A DNA stretch of 25,406 bases from an uncultured Sutterella sp. Lineage in GTDB: Bacteria > Pseudomonadota > Gammaproteobacteria > Burkholderiales > Burkholderiaceae_F. Of this stretch, positions 6,288-13,801 are shown piece by piece. Location: contig UQUM01000026.1 of the NCBI GenBank assembly GCA_900544255.1, positions 1 through 25,406 of the forward strand. The letters run 5' to 3'. The position numbers were made by a program, and so were the translations under genes. Positions within the stretch are counted from its first letter, which is position 1, and each line of letters begins with the position of its first letter. The notes below the pieces were generated by a model that worked only from the letters and a program-made list of their open reading frames with translations, had not been told where the DNA came from and did no database searches.

Positions 6288-8654
6288 ATGAACGGAACCA
6301 CCGTTTCCCGCCGCACCCTCATTCAGGGCGCAGGCGCCGCTGCCGCCGTGTCGATGATGCCCATGGGTGCCGCCGAAAGCGAAGCTGCCGCCGCCGCAAC
6401 CGCTGCTATCCGCGACTTCGACATGATCAAGGCCTTCTATGCGAACTACCCCAAGCGCATGAAGGCCGTGCGCGCTGCGATCAAGCACCCCCTGACCCTC
6501 ACTGAAAAGATCCTGTTTGCGCACCTTTATCATCCCGAAGACCTTCGGGACTTCAAGCGCGGTGCGGACTACGTGGAATTGAAACCTGACCGCGCCGGTA
6601 CCCACGACATCGGCGGCCCGATGGCGATCATTCAATTCCTCGCCTCAAAAAAGGAACGGATCGCCCTTCCCGCGGCCCTCGTCTGCGACCACTTGGTGCA
6701 GGCAAACGCCGGCGCCATCCCTGACCTCAAGGTCGCCGATAAAAACAACTACGAAACCTACACGTTCCTGCGGGACGTCAGCCGCCGCTACGGCTTTGAC
6801 TTCTGGCCCGCCGGCGCCGGCATCTGCCACCAGATCTTCCTTGAGAACTACGACTTTCCGGGCGGCATGATGCTCGTCACCGACTCGCACACCCCCACGG
6901 CCTGCGGTCTCGGGATGCTCGCGATCGGCGCGGGCGGCGCCGACCTCTGCGACGCGTTGATGGGCATGGAATGGGAACTGAAAATGCCGAAGATCATCGG
7001 CATCAAGCTCACCGGGAAATTAAAGGGATGGGCGTCTCCTAAGGACGTGATTCTCAAAGTCGCCGGCATCCTCTCCACCAAGGGCGGTACGAACTGCGTC
7101 ATCGAATACTTCGGCGACGGCTGCAAGACCTTGTCCGCCACGGGTAAGGCGACGATCGGCAACATGGGCGCAGAAGTGGGCGCGACGACGACCGTCTTCC
7201 CCTATGACGACGCGATGAAGCGCTACCTCACCGCCACGGGGCGCGCTGCGGTCGCAAAACTCGCCGACGGCGTCAAGAAGGATCTCGCCGCCGATAAGGA
7301 AGTGCTCGCTCACCCCGAGAAGTACTACGACCGCGTGATCGAAATCAACCTTTCTCAGGTGGAACCCGCCATCAACGGCCCGATGTCTCCGGACGCCATG
7401 ATGCCCTTGTCCGACGTTGCGAAGATCGCCGAGGAAAAGGGCTTCCCCACGCAGCTTGAAGTGGCTCTGATCGGTTCCTGCACGAATTCATCCTACGAAG
7501 ACATTACGCGTGCGGCTTCAGTCGCCAAACAGATCGTCGAAAAAGGCATTGAATTCAAGACCCCGCTCCTTGTGGTGCCGGGCAGCGTCCGGATTTATGA
7601 AACCCTCAAGCGCGACGGTGTTCTCCAATACTTTGAAAAGCTGAACGCCACGGTACTCGCCGACGCCTGCGGTCCCTGCATCGGTCAGTGGAAGCGCACG
7701 ATCGGGGATTCCACGAAACCGAACGCCATCATCGAATCCTTCAACCGCAACTTCGCCGGCCGCAACGACGGCAGCAAGAAGACGAATGCCTTCCTCGCCT
7801 CGCCCGAAATCGTGATGGCGATGGCGATTGCGGGCGATCTCACCTTCAATCCCTTAAAGGGCACCTTTAAGGCGGCCGACGGTACCAACTATCAGCTCAA
7901 GGCCCCGAAGGGCGAAGAGCTGCCGAAGAAGGGCTTTGTGAAGGAAGTGAAAGGCTGCATCCTTCCGACCTATGAAAAGATCGAAATCAAGGTAAGCCCC
8001 AACGCCGAACGCATCCGGTTGCTCGAACCCTTCCCCGCCTGGGACGGCAAGGACTTCGTCGAACTGCCGCTTCTCATCAAGGCCAAGGGTAAGTGCACCA
8101 CGGACCACATCTCTCCGGGGGGCAAGTGGCTCGCGTACCGCGGCAACATCGACCGGATTTCGGACAATCTGTTGGAGCGCGCCGTCAACGCCTTCAACGG
8201 CGTAACGGGGAGCGTCTGGAACGTGGAAACGAAGTCCTACGACACCCCCGCGAAAGTCGCCCGTTACTACAAGAACCACAACGTGAGTTCCGTGATCGTA
8301 GGCGACGACAACTACGGGGAAGGCTCCAGCCGCGAACACGCCGCCATGGAACCGCGTTATCTCGGAGTGCGCGTAGTGCTCGCAAAGAGCCTCGCTCGTA
8401 TTCACGAGTCGAACCTTAAAAAACAGGGCGTCTTGGCGCTCACCTTCGTCAACCCCTCTGACTACGACCGAATCCAGGAAAAGGACCGCATCTCGGTGCT
8501 TAACCTCGCTTCCATCGCACCGGGGAAGACCGTGACGATTGAGCTCACGCACGAAAACGGCAAGAAGGAACGCTTTGGAGCACAGCATTCCTACAACGCC
8601 AAGCAACTCACCTGGTTTAAGGCGGGTTCGGCCTTGAATGCACTGAAGGCATAA
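6288..8654 (+). CDS. Tat-exported aconitase (mitochondrial-type aconitate hydratase)
   Basis: A 788-residue aconitase-family enzyme (citrate/isocitrate interconversion in known members) closest in motifs to the mitochondrial type. The three [4Fe-4S] ligands are visible: Cys398 in GSCTNSSYED, then Cys461 and Cys464 in ACGPCIGQWKR. Their spacing of 63 and 3 equals that of mitochondrial aconitase (358/421/424). DSHTP and the C-terminal GDDNYGEGSSREHAA swivel-domain motif are also present. The N-terminus carries a twin-arginine signal: SRRTLIQ at 7-13, a hydrophobic Ala/Gly stretch to about 27, and small-residue cleavage options near 29-38. The enzyme is therefore predicted to be exported folded to the periplasm, which is unusual. 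A Shine-Dalgarno (AGGAGA) precedes the ATG. It appears monocistronic, bounded by its own terminator. Substrate may differ from citrate. Confidence 0.93.
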   Translation: MNGTTVSRRTLIQGAGAAAAVSMMPMGAAESEAAAAATAAIRDFDMIKAFYANYPKRMKAVRAAIKHPLTLTEKILFAHLYHPEDLRDFKRGADYVELKPDRAGTHDIGGPMAIIQFLASKKERIALPAALVCDHLVQANAGAIPDLKVADKNNYETYTFLRDVSRRYGFDFWPAGAGICHQIFLENYDFPGGMMLVTDSHTPTACGLGMLAIGAGGADLCDALMGMEWELKMPKIIGIKLTGKLKGWASPKDVILKVAGILSTKGGTNCVIEYFGDGCKTLSATGKATIGNMGAEVGATTTVFPYDDAMKRYLTATGRAAVAKLADGVKKDLAADKEVLAHPEKYYDRVIEINLSQVEPAINGPMSPDAMMPLSDVAKIAEEKGFPTQLEVALIGSCTNSSYEDITRAASVAKQIVEKGIEFKTPLLVVPGSVRIYETLKRDGVLQYFEKLNATVLADACGPCIGQWKRTIGDSTKPNAIIESFNRNFAGRNDGSKKTNAFLASPEIVMAMAIAGDLTFNPLKGTFKAADGTNYQLKAPKGEELPKKGFVKEVKGCILPTYEKIEIKVSPNAERIRLLEPFPAWDGKDFVELPLLIKAKGKCTTDHISPGGKWLAYRGNIDRISDNLLERAVNAFNGVTGSVWNVETKSYDTPAKVARYYKNHNVSSVIVGDDNYGEGSSREHAAMEPRYLGVRVVLAKSLARIHESNLKKQGVLALTFVNPSDYDRIQEKDRISVLNLASIAPGKTVTIELTHENGKKERFGAQHSYNAKQLTWFKAGSALNALKA

Positions 8655-8716
8655 AGAAATCCCCGTCTCTGCCGGCGTTTCAATCACGTCCGGCAGACGG
8701 CCTTCCGTCTCATTCG

Positions 8717-8749
8717 GGCGTCCTTTCCTTGCGAAGGGACGCCTTTTTT
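8717..8749 (+). terminator. Terminator of the aconitase gene
   Basis: GGCGTCC (8717-8723) pairs with GGACGCC (8737-8743), extended by T/A pairs, and is followed by six T. It lies about 60 bases after the stop codon. Confidence 0.88.
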
Positions 8750-8785
8750 AGTTGATGGAAATGTCGGCGCAAACCTGCGACAACT

Positions 8786-8822
8786 GAAACACCCCGACAG
8801 GTCAAACCCGCCGGGGTGTTTC
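8786..8822 (-). terminator. Hairpin after the GGT gene, probable terminator
   Basis: A perfect 11-base inverted repeat, GAAACACCCCG (8786-8796) and CGGGGTGTTTC (8812-8822), lies 45 bases beyond the stop of the minus-strand gamma-glutamyltransferase gene. The T-run is short, so termination strength is uncertain, but the place between convergent genes fits. Confidence 0.6.
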
Positions 8823-8866
8823 GTTTCGGCGCCCGGAGGCGCCGCCGTGTCACGGACCGATGCCGA

Positions 8867-10480
8867 TCAGTAGCACATGATCTGGCCGTCGGTGCGCTTT
8901 TCAGTACCGCCGCAGAGTGCGCCGTTGGGCATACGGAGAATCATCTGACCGCGCCCCATGTGGTAGGGGTTGGGCTGCACGAGCATCTGGTGCCCCTTTG
9001 CGAGGAGCCGGTTCACGATCGCGTTGGACCATTCCTGTTCCATTTCGACCTTCTTGCCGCCGATCCACTGCCAGCGCGGGGCGTCCAAGGCCTGCTGCGG
9101 ATTCATGCCGTAGTCAACCAAGTTCTGTACGACCTGCATATGCGCCTGCGGCTGCATGAAGCCGCCCATGATGCCGAAGGGCCCCACGGCTTCGCCGTCC
9201 TTCGAGAGGAAGGCCGGGATAATCGTGTGGTAGGGACGCTTGCCGCCCAAGAGGGCATTGGCGTGATTTTCATCAAAGCGGAAGTTTTCCGCGCGGTCGT
9301 TAAAGGAGATGCCGGTATCGGGCATCACCACGCCGGAACCGAAACCGCGGAAGTTACTTTGAATCCACGACACCATGTTGCCTTCGTTATCCGCCGTGCA
9401 GAAGTAAATCGTGGAGTGATAACGGGGATCGCCCGCCTGCGGATCCATCGCAGTATCGGTGATGAGGGCGCGGCGGTCGGCAGCGTACCGATCGCTCAAA
9501 AGTTCTTCGGCGGTGACCTTCATGAAGCTCGGTTCCGTCACGTATTCGGCCGTGTCCTTCATCGCGAGCTTCATCGCTTCGATCTGACGGTGCACGGTTT
9601 CGATGTCTTCGTGGCCGTGCATTTCAAAGCCCGCCATGATCTTGAGAGCCATCAGCACCGTGATGCCGTGACCGTTGGGCGGAATTTCCCACACGTCGTA
9701 GCCGCGGTAGTTGACGGAAATCGGATCAACCCATTCGGGCTTAAAGGCCGCCAAGTCGTCCGCGGTAAGGAAACCGTTGTACTTCTTGAAGAAATCGCCG
9801 ATGCGGGCAGCGAGTTCGCCGCGGTAGAAGCTTTCGGCGTTGGTGCGGCCGATTTCGCGCAGGGTCTTCGCCAGCTGCGGCGCCTTAAAGATTTCGCCGG
9901 GCTGCAGCGGACGGCCGTTCGGGCAGAAGACGTCGAAGAACCCCTGCATTTCAGGCTTCGTTTCACGTTCCTTCGTGTAGACCCCGTAAGCTTCGTTCCA
10001 GAGATAACTCATCATGGGCGAAACCGGGTAACCGTTTTCAGCGTACTGCGCCGCAAGTTCCATGTTTTCCGCGAGGCTGCGGCGGCCGAACCGTTCGTTT
10101 ACCGCTGCCCACGTCGCAGGCGCCCCCGGCACATCAATGGGTTCAATACCGTAAGACGGAATCTTGTCGTGGCCGCGTTCCTTCAGAGCCGCGACCGACA
10201 AGGCTTTCGGCGCGGGGCCTGAGCCGTTGATGCCGTAGATCTTGCCCTTGTGCCAAATGATCGCAAAGGCGTCGGCGCCGATGCCGTTGCCCGTGGGTTC
10301 GACGACGGGCTGCGCCGCGGCCATCGCGACCGCCGCGTCAATGGCGTTGCCGCCCTTTAACATCGTCTGCAGACCGATCGAAGTGACGGTCGGGTTGCCG
10401 GCGCAGCACATGCCGTTGGCGGCGTAAACGACGCTGCGGCGGGAACTGTAGGGATAGTACTGAGGATTAAACGTCAACAT
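8867..10480 (-). CDS. Gamma-glutamyltransferase family Ntn-hydrolase
   Basis: A 537-residue GGT-family protein. Such proenzymes cut themselves before a threonine, which becomes the nucleophile for hydrolysing or transferring gamma-glutamyl groups. The likely nucleophile is Thr357 in HSTIYFCTAD, with the downstream GSGVVMPDTGISFND segment that shapes the active site. The N-terminal half has NPTVTSIGLQTMLKGGNAIDAAVA and EPTGNGIGADAFAI. There is no signal peptide, so it should be cytoplasmic, like YwrD-type members and unlike periplasmic GGT. It starts 11 bases after a transporter gene on the same strand, which suggests breakdown of an imported gamma-glutamyl or related amide compound. Substrate is unknown; some family members are acylases. 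Confidence 0.88.
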   Translation of the reverse strand: MLTFNPQYYPYSSRRSVVYAANGMCCAGNPTVTSIGLQTMLKGGNAIDAAVAMAAAQPVVEPTGNGIGADAFAIIWHKGKIYGINGSGPAPKALSVAALKERGHDKIPSYGIEPIDVPGAPATWAAVNERFGRRSLAENMELAAQYAENGYPVSPMMSYLWNEAYGVYTKERETKPEMQGFFDVFCPNGRPLQPGEIFKAPQLAKTLREIGRTNAESFYRGELAARIGDFFKKYNGFLTADDLAAFKPEWVDPISVNYRGYDVWEIPPNGHGITVLMALKIMAGFEMHGHEDIETVHRQIEAMKLAMKDTAEYVTEPSFMKVTAEELLSDRYAADRRALITDTAMDPQAGDPRYHSTIYFCTADNEGNMVSWIQSNFRGFGSGVVMPDTGISFNDRAENFRFDENHANALLGGKRPYHTIIPAFLSKDGEAVGPFGIMGGFMQPQAHMQVVQNLVDYGMNPQQALDAPRWQWIGGKKVEMEQEWSNAIVNRLLAKGHQMLVQPNPYHMGRGQMILRMPNGALCGGTEKRTDGQIMCY

Positions 10481-10491
10481 CGTTATTTACC

Positions 10492-11682
10492 TTAGAGGAA
10501 TTTTTCAAAGATACCGGCCGCAATCACGGACAAGGACGTCACCGTCGTAAACCCGGCAACCAAGTACTTGGGCATCAGTCGATCCGAAATAATCCTGCGT
10601 TCTTCTTCGGTCTGCCCCACGGCCTGCGCGACTTCGTTCACGATAAGGTAGGTCGCCGGGAACCCCAGAAGCTGGCAGACTGCAACGCCCATCGCCACGT
10701 TCTTCGAACCCAGGATCTTCCAGAAGGGAAGTACGTAGAAAAAGAGGTACAGCGTCACGAGCACCACGGCAAAGAGGATCGCCGTTGCGATGCCCAAATG
10801 CACCAAATCCGAGGGGGTAATGCGGGCCAACGAGGGAATGATCGTCGCAAAGCAGGCCGCGTTGAAGATACCGGCGGAATTAGCGTGCTTCAGAATGTTC
10901 TTCGGCAGCATGCCGGTGCAGCCCGCGACACACCCCAAAATGAGAGCCCAGATCGACGCGGCGATGCCGGTGTTCTTACCCAAGACGAACGCCACCCAGC
11001 AAAAGAGTCCGGTAATCGTCAGGCAAGTGAAGTTGCCGTAGAAATTCTTGTGCTGTTCCCAAAAGAGCAGTTTCTTTTCGCCTTCGGCCTTCACGGCCTT
11101 GGGCTTCGCACCGTATTCCGGCGGCACCGTCCCCGTCTTGCGGTATTCCTCGACGAGCATGCGGGCTTCCTTCAGGCCATAGTGCGACGCAAAGGGCGTT
11201 CCCACGAATTTCTGCACGGCAAAGACGATCGTCCCCAGGGCTGCGGCCATCGTAAAGCCGTGTTCCATCGCCGAATTCGTCATGATCTGGGTGGCCACGA
11301 TACCGCCGTTGATGATCGGGATTGACACAATCGCTTCGTTGTAGCCCACCAAGGGAATGAGAACGACGCCGGAGAGCATCACAAAGGCCATGGCCAAAAC
11401 AGCTGTCGTGAGGGTACGCCACTGTTCGATGAATTCTTTCAGATTGATGGTGGTACCCATCGAGAAGACGATGAAGATCACCGCCCACTTACCGATACCG
11501 TCCAACTTCGCCTGCGCGATGATGTCGGGCGGAATGACGCCCGTCATAAAGCAGACCAAGAACAACATCAGGCTCACGAACACCGCCGACAGACGGGCTT
11601 TGGTGAGCACCCCCAAAAATTCCCCGATGCCGAAAAAGAAGAGGCAGAGGAAAAGGTAGTAGAACATATTGTTAAATGCCAT
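10492..11682 (-). CDS. Polytopic membrane transporter, possibly glutamate:Na+ symporter-like
   Basis: A 396-residue inner-membrane protein with about eleven membrane segments in two halves. The halves are split by a charged cytoplasmic loop at about residues 168-215 (LKEARMLVEEYRKTG...PKAVKAEGEKK). Each half contains a glycine/asparagine-containing re-entrant-like stretch (IPIINGGIVATQIMTNS; HANSAGIFNAACFATIIPS). This organisation resembles secondary carriers of the glutamate:Na+ symporter type, but I do not recognise the family firmly. A GGAGG Shine-Dalgarno precedes the ATG. The GGT-like enzyme follows in the same operon, so a gamma-glutamyl compound, glutamate or a similar amino acid is a reasonable guess for substrate. 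Confidence 0.65.
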   Translation of the reverse strand: MAFNNMFYYLFLCLFFFGIGEFLGVLTKARLSAVFVSLMLFLVCFMTGVIPPDIIAQAKLDGIGKWAVIFIVFSMGTTINLKEFIEQWRTLTTAVLAMAFVMLSGVVLIPLVGYNEAIVSIPIINGGIVATQIMTNSAMEHGFTMAAALGTIVFAVQKFVGTPFASHYGLKEARMLVEEYRKTGTVPPEYGAKPKAVKAEGEKKLLFWEQHKNFYGNFTCLTITGLFCWVAFVLGKNTGIAASIWALILGCVAGCTGMLPKNILKHANSAGIFNAACFATIIPSLARITPSDLVHLGIATAILFAVVLVTLYLFFYVLPFWKILGSKNVAMGVAVCQLLGFPATYLIVNEVAQAVGQTEEERRIISDRLMPKYLVAGFTTVTSLSVIAAGIFEKFL

Positions 11683-11816
11683 AAGGCCTCCGTTATTCGG
11701 GCCGCCGCTCTTACACCGACAGCCTGTCCGCTACCCTATCGCAAAGCAGCGGCGTCTGCTTAAGCCCTTTGCCTTAGGCCTTCCGACCGAAGTCTGCCGT
11801 TTTCTCAGATATAGGA

Positions 11817-11858
11817 GGGGTGTTGATAAAGTCGTCCGCTGACGAGGGGCAACACCCC
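11817..11858. repeat. Long-arm hairpin between transporter and flavoprotein genes
   Basis: GGGGTGTTG (11817-11825) and CAACACCCC (11850-11858) are perfect 9-base arms. The intervening 24 bases contain a second stem (TCGTC/GACGA). It lies 9 bases beyond the stop of the upstream minus-strand gene (11868) and probably protects or terminates that transcript, although no T-run follows in that direction. Confidence 0.45.
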
Positions 11859-11867
11859 CTTGTTTTT

Positions 11868-13190
11868 CTAAAAAGTCTCGACCGGCGCATTCAAAGCGAG
11901 TGCTTTTTCCCGATTCTGAAGGTAGATCTCCGCTTCCCGAGGCAGCGCCACCCTGCCGCCTTCGGAATAGAGGTAATCTTCATAGACTTCGACGGCGGTG
12001 GGCTCGATCCAGGAGCCGTCCTCGCGCTGCACACTCGTTTCACGGAGCCGTGAGGCATTCGCACCGCAGGTCCACACCTTGTAGTTTCTCATGTGAGTGC
12101 ACAGGCATCCGTGCGTCATGCAGGGCGCGGTTTCGGCCGAGAGTTCCCCCCGTTCAATCGCCGCCTCGCGCTCCCGCCATTCTTTGAGGTACGGGCAGTC
12201 GCCGTGATTGAGCAGGTAACCGTAGGCCTCGCAATTCGGGCGAACCGCCTGCGCAAGTGCCGGCGATGACCTCAGCATTCGCATGGGGTAGCCCGTCGGA
12301 GAGAAGCTGTTCACCACGATGTCTTCCGGTCGGGCGTTGAAAAAGGCCGTCTTTCCGGCCTGCGAGAGGCCGCTTTCTTGTGCCACGGCAAAGCGTGTCG
12401 CCGCCTGAATGCCGTCGGCGCCGTTCTCTTCGATCATTTTCACGGCTTCCGTTCCCGTGAAGATGCCGCCCGCGGCGATGACCGGAATCGACAACCCTTT
12501 TTCCGCGAGATAAGCCTTCACTTGGCGCACGATGGCGGGCAGCGAATGCAGTGCCCAGTCCATGCCGAACCCCAAATGCCCGCCCGCAAGCGGTCCCTCG
12601 ACCACGATGTAGTCCGGAAGCCGTCCCGTCGATTCGCTCTTTCGCAGGAAAAGGTTCAGCGCTCGGTGGGAAGAAACAATGATGCCGAGAAGAGCGTCGT
12701 GAAAGCGCTTATTCTCCTGCATGAGCCGGAAGCTTGAAAGATGCAGGCCTGCCGCAAGCGTGATGCCGCCGATGCCGGCATCCAACGCCGCATTGAGTCG
12801 GGTCTTCAGTGTTTCAAGTCCGGCATTCATCGTGAGCTTTTCCATGCAGTTGATGAGAAGCAGCCCATTGCCCGTCGCTCGTTCCATAAGGCTGCCCACG
12901 TAGCGCAACGTCGCTTCGCGAACGGCACCGAGGTCAAACGTCTCTTCCGTCTTCACCGAATTCGTACGCAGGGCCTGAAAGCGCTTTGCCTTGCCCGCCG
13001 TGAAGCGCGTACCGAAAAGTCGGTCGCAGACGTCCGGCAACTCCGCATCGGACACGTGAGCAATGCCGCCGATCTTTTCAATGGCAAGCGCCAGACGGTC
13101 GGTGGAGATGTTGGTGCCCATGCCGCCGGAGATAAGAGGAGGGAAAAGTCGACCCCGGAAATTGAGCGCATAGGCGCTGAGAGTGGTCAT
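11868..13190 (-). CDS. Nitronate monooxygenase-like FMN enzyme with Cys-rich C-terminus
   Basis: A 440-residue TIM-barrel flavoprotein of the nitronate monooxygenase/2-nitropropane dioxygenase family, which also contains FabK-type enoyl reductases. FMN-site motifs are LISGGMGTNIS at 19-29, EGPLAGGHLGF at 198-208 (His205 is the family's catalytic histidine position), and AAGGIFTGTEAV then GADGIQAATRF at 239-267. Beyond the barrel, residues 320-375 hold six cysteines (320, 332, 357, 362, 364, 375; including HGCLCTH), probably a metal or Fe-S site; ordinary family members are shorter and lack this. The true substrate is unknown. The gene stands alone, with about 610 bases without a gene upstream. 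Confidence 0.82.
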   Translation of the reverse strand: MTTLSAYALNFRGRLFPPLISGGMGTNISTDRLALAIEKIGGIAHVSDAELPDVCDRLFGTRFTAGKAKRFQALRTNSVKTEETFDLGAVREATLRYVGSLMERATGNGLLLINCMEKLTMNAGLETLKTRLNAALDAGIGGITLAAGLHLSSFRLMQENKRFHDALLGIIVSSHRALNLFLRKSESTGRLPDYIVVEGPLAGGHLGFGMDWALHSLPAIVRQVKAYLAEKGLSIPVIAAGGIFTGTEAVKMIEENGADGIQAATRFAVAQESGLSQAGKTAFFNARPEDIVVNSFSPTGYPMRMLRSSPALAQAVRPNCEAYGYLLNHGDCPYLKEWREREAAIERGELSAETAPCMTHGCLCTHMRNYKVWTCGANASRLRETSVQREDGSWIEPTAVEVYEDYLYSEGGRVALPREAEIYLQNREKALALNAPVETF

Positions 13191-13221
13191 AAAGAAGCTC
13201 CAGACTGTTATAAATACCGGT

Positions 13222-13243
13222 CTGCCGACTCAAGTCGACAGAA
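13222..13243. repeat. GACT..AGTC-centred palindrome
   Basis: TCTG-C-CGACT-CA-AGTCG-A-CAGA is an inverted repeat with one mismatched position. It lies about 30 bases upstream of the flavoprotein gene. Its centre resembles the end hairpins of the TnpB element at the right of the window, which may be a relic or coincidence; it could also be an operator. Confidence 0.4.
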
Positions 13244-13580
13244 ACGGGGCACAGTCTGCCGCAGTCCCGAAAGGTGCAATCCCGTACTTTTCTAGGGGTA
13301 ACTTTTAGTTGTACCGTCTGCATCAGGCGCATTCGTTTGTGCTATGGGCCGCGGTTCATCTCGGAGTGTTAGGAAACCGGGTCGCATGCTTCGTTGATGG
13401 CGGCACAAAACTTTCAGACCGATTTTTCGAAGTCGTACTTGGTAAGAAGAGGCTTGACGGTCGGCCGACAAAGCAACTCCGTCTCACGTACGATGCAAGT
13501 CAAACGGATGATGTCAGAAAACGAACCGTTACACGGTTTGAGCATGATGCCGATGAAATAATCCGTCGCCCGGCAATAAA

Positions 13581-13613
13581 AACCCGCCGTTGCTGCAAAA
13601 AAACCGGCGGGTT
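13581..13613. terminator. Bidirectional terminator-like hairpin
   Basis: AACCCGCCG (13581-13589) pairs with CGGCGGGTT (13605-13613). On the minus strand the stem is followed by a TTTTTATT tract; on the plus strand by CTTTTG. No gene clearly ends here, so the transcript it serves is not identified. Confidence 0.6.
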
Positions 13614-13657
13614 CTTTTGTCTTCGCGGGACTGGCGGAGATGATCTTCACGGCAGCA

Positions 13658-13691
13658 GGCTTGACTCGCGACTGAAGTCGCGGGTCAAGCC
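13658..13691. repeat. Near-perfect 34-base hairpin resembling an IS200/IS605 end
   Basis: Sixteen-base arms (GGCTTGAC-T-CGCGACT and AGTCGCG-G-GTCAAGCC, one G-T wobble) around a two-base loop. The CGCGACTNNAGTCGCG core is like the subterminal hairpins found at ends of IS200/IS605-family elements and like the left end at 23216-23261 (GCGACTTTAGTCGC). No transposase gene is attached. Confidence 0.5.
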
Positions 13692-13777
13692 GACATTGCT
13701 GTCAACCTTGCAAAAAATATACGCATTAACTTTTGATTTTACGTGAAATTTAACTCAAAACCACGGCCTTACTGCAG

Positions 13778-13783
13778 TATAAT
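13778..13783 (+). promoter_or_regulatory. Candidate -10 box before the 1170-residue gene
   Basis: A perfect TATAAT stands 19 bases before the TTG start and about 50 bases before the first ATG. No good -35 is found at 16-18 bases; the upstream stretch is AT-rich. Transcription would start near 13790, leaving a very short leader. Confidence 0.4.
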
Positions 13784-13801
13784 GCCAGTTCTTCGCAGCC
13801 T

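Larger units (their letters stand above)
13191..13801. other. Intergenic region without a supported gene
   Basis: About 610 bases. Frames stay open for up to about 145 codons on the plus strand and 78 on the minus strand, but neither has a Shine-Dalgarno, a recognisable domain or gene-like codon use, and the longer one runs through a terminator hairpin. The region does contain two GACT-NN-AGTC-centred hairpins, one bidirectional terminator and a TATAAT box before the next gene. A decayed mobile element or an unannotated small RNA are both possible. Confidence 0.5.

Noticed and set aside
8816..10222. A 468-codon open frame antisense to the GGT gene
   Set aside because: It mirrors the GC-rich codon bias of the minus-strand gene, has no Shine-Dalgarno and gives an Arg/His/Val-rich nonsense composition with no motif, while the opposite strand encodes a clear GGT.
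11817..11858. Riboswitch upstream of the transporter gene
   Set aside because: The hairpin is about 135 bases upstream of the transporter start and adjoins the previous gene's stop; no known aptamer core was recognised, so a 3' end role is simpler.
13309..13746. A 145-codon plus-strand frame in the gene-free region
   Set aside because: It starts at TTG with no Shine-Dalgarno, runs through a terminator hairpin and the 34-base palindrome, and shows no recognisable domain.
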